Positions 63,039 through 64,000 of a DNA stretch of 64,000 nucleotides are shown in pieces. The stretch covers positions 6,262,001 to 6,326,000 of the forward strand of contig NZ_AP021875.1 of NCBI RefSeq assembly GCF_009688965.1, written 5' to 3'. Source of the stretch: Desulfosarcina widdelii. Lineage in GTDB: Bacteria > Desulfobacterota > Desulfobacteria > Desulfobacterales > Desulfosarcinaceae. Both the position numbers and the translations under genes were made by a program. Under the pieces are notes generated by a model. It was given only the letters and a program-made list of their open reading frames with translations. It had not been told where the DNA came from and searched no databases. The number at the start of each line of letters is the position of its first letter. Position 1 is the first letter of the stretch.

Positions 63039-64000
63039 TGCCCTGGCGATAGCGATTCTGGCTGTCAGCATGTGGGCGCTGGCCAATCGCCCGGAGGCCG
63101 AACCCTCCTGGCCGGAACGCATCCAGGGGTTCTCGTTCTCTCCATTTCAGGAGGGCCAAAGCCCTCTCGAGAAGATTTATCCCACCGCCGATCAGATCGA
63201 TGCCGATCTGTCCTTGCTTCAAAGCAAGACGTATGCCATTCGGACGTATACAGTGGAGGACCGGTTGTTCGAGATCCCCGAGATGGCCAAACAGCATGAC
63301 ATCAACGTGGCTTTCGGGGTCTGGATCGACCGCAATTGGGAACGCAACCGGGCCGATATGGAAGTTTTTTTGAAAACAGCGGCCAGAAGCACCAACATCG
63401 TGCGGACCATTGTCGGCAACGAGGTGCTCCTGCGCGGGGAACTCACACCCGAGGAACTCACCGTTTATCTGGAGTGGGCCCGGCAGGAGCTGGATATCCC
63501 CGTCAGCACGGCGGAACCCTGGCATGTGTGGGTCGAGCACCACGAGCTGGCAGAGCATGTGGATTACCTGGCCGTGCACATGCTGCCTTACTGGGAAGGG
63601 GTCCACATCGATCAGGCGGTGGACTATGTTGTCCAGAAAATCGAACTGCTCAAATCGTTATTTCCGGAAAAACCCATCGTGATCGCCGAGGTGGGGTGGC
63701 CCAGCAACGGACGCACCCGGCAATCGGCGGTTGCCACACCGGCCAATCAGGCGACCTTTTTGAGGCGATTTCTGGACAGGGCCGAGAAGGAAAAATACAT
63801 CTATTACGTCATGGAAGCCTTCGACCAAACCTGGAAGCATGTCACCGAAGGAGCGGTGGGGGCCTATTGGGGCGTCTACGATGTGAAGCGTCAGGAAAAG
63901 TTTCCCTTCACCCTGCCCATCGTGCCCATCGCCAACTGGACGGTGCTGGCAGGATTGTCGGTGGTCATCGCCCTGATTACCTTCGCCATTCTGCTGATCG
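63016..64000 (+). CDS. GH17-family beta-1,3-glucanase-like protein with C-terminal membrane segment (3' end beyond window)
   Basis: The frame is open from ATG 63016 to the right edge, 328 codons. An N-terminal signal or anchor (VSSVLIALAIAILAVSMWAL) precedes a GH17 TIM barrel with acid/base Glu in IVGNEVLLRGELT and nucleophile in VIAEVGWPSNGRT, matching the GH17 signature. After residue ~300 a new membrane span begins (NWTVLAGLSVVIALITFAIL). In related proteins a glycosyltransferase 2 domain follows; whether it does here lies outside the window. A role in beta-1,3-glucan synthesis or remodelling is likely. Confidence 0.8.
   Translation, partial: MKVSSVLIALAIAILAVSMWALANRPEAEPSWPERIQGFSFSPFQEGQSPLEKIYPTADQIDADLSLLQSKTYAIRTYTVEDRLFEIPEMAKQHDINVAFGVWIDRNWERNRADMEVFLKTAARSTNIVRTIVGNEVLLRGELTPEELTVYLEWARQELDIPVSTAEPWHVWVEHHELAEHVDYLAVHMLPYWEGVHIDQAVDYVVQKIELLKSLFPEKPIVIAEVGWPSNGRTRQSAVATPANQATFLRRFLDRAEKEKYIYYVMEAFDQTWKHVTEGAVGAYWGVYDVKRQEKFPFTLPIVPIANWTVLAGLSVVIALITFAILLI

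Overview
The window looks like a chromosomal segment of a GC-rich, metabolically versatile Gram-negative anaerobe. The best fit is a sulfate-reducing deltaproteobacterium of the Desulfosarcina/Desulfobacteraceae type. This rests on gene content only: multidomain acyl-CoA enzymes with TetR regulators, an old-yellow-enzyme dienoyl-CoA reductase type protein, a CdaA-YbbR fusion, PEP/pyruvate-binding signalling-like proteins and a complete pst-pho cluster. No rRNA or tRNA was seen, so the assignment is an inference.

Layout. 1-3.2 kb: a 5'-truncated metallophosphoesterase remnant, a small zinc-ribbon protein and a PHP-glycosyltransferase fusion. 3.6-9.0 kb (+): a tiny membrane peptide, an unrecognised 812-residue protein coupled to a phosphatidylserine decarboxylase, an Lgt-family membrane protein and a DUF2062 protein, suggesting a membrane-lipid cluster. 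9.0-13.4 kb (-): a polar amino-acid ABC transporter with a saccharopine-dehydrogenase-like enzyme. 13.5-28 kb: acyl-CoA metabolism, consisting of a KASIII-like enzyme, an OYE/dienoyl-CoA reductase, and an operon encoding CoA transferase III, acyl-CoA dehydrogenase, thiolase and two large fusions (HMGCS-like/DUF35/SDR/SCP2 and MaoC/SDR/SCP2), with a TetR gene upstream. 28-35 kb: small acidic and zinc-binding proteins, rhomboid protease, methionine aminopeptidase, IHF-alpha, an M24 peptidase with an SCP2 protein and a TetR regulator.

35.2-37.6 kb (+) is an ECF sigma operon. Its presumed anti-sigma factor carries a periplasmic AMPK/CBM48-type glycan-binding domain, and it is followed by a CBM48-like lipoprotein and a secreted Gly/Ser-tailed protein. 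38-52.5 kb holds an ABC-2 exporter, a shortened acyl-CoA dehydrogenase, a MoxR/VWA pair, a one-protein c-di-AMP cyclase/YbbR fusion, a PEP-binding/receiver protein with a lipoprotein, an Atg22-like MFS protein, and an ArsR/small-Cys/TauE set. 52.7-59.9 kb is pstSCAB-phoU-phoB-phoR behind two arrays of CTAAC half-sites in 11-bp register. 60-64 kb holds a D-cysteine desulfhydrase-like enzyme and two glycoside hydrolases; the last one runs off the right edge.

Two families of short dispersed inverted-repeat elements without transposase genes are scattered through intergenic DNA: family R1 (three full copies and a half copy) and family R2 (two copies). One R1 copy supplies the stop codon of the phosphatidylserine decarboxylase gene. 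Several small genes under 60 codons with good ribosome binding sites were found by reading the sequence directly (45274-45432, 52061-52198, 3660-3743).
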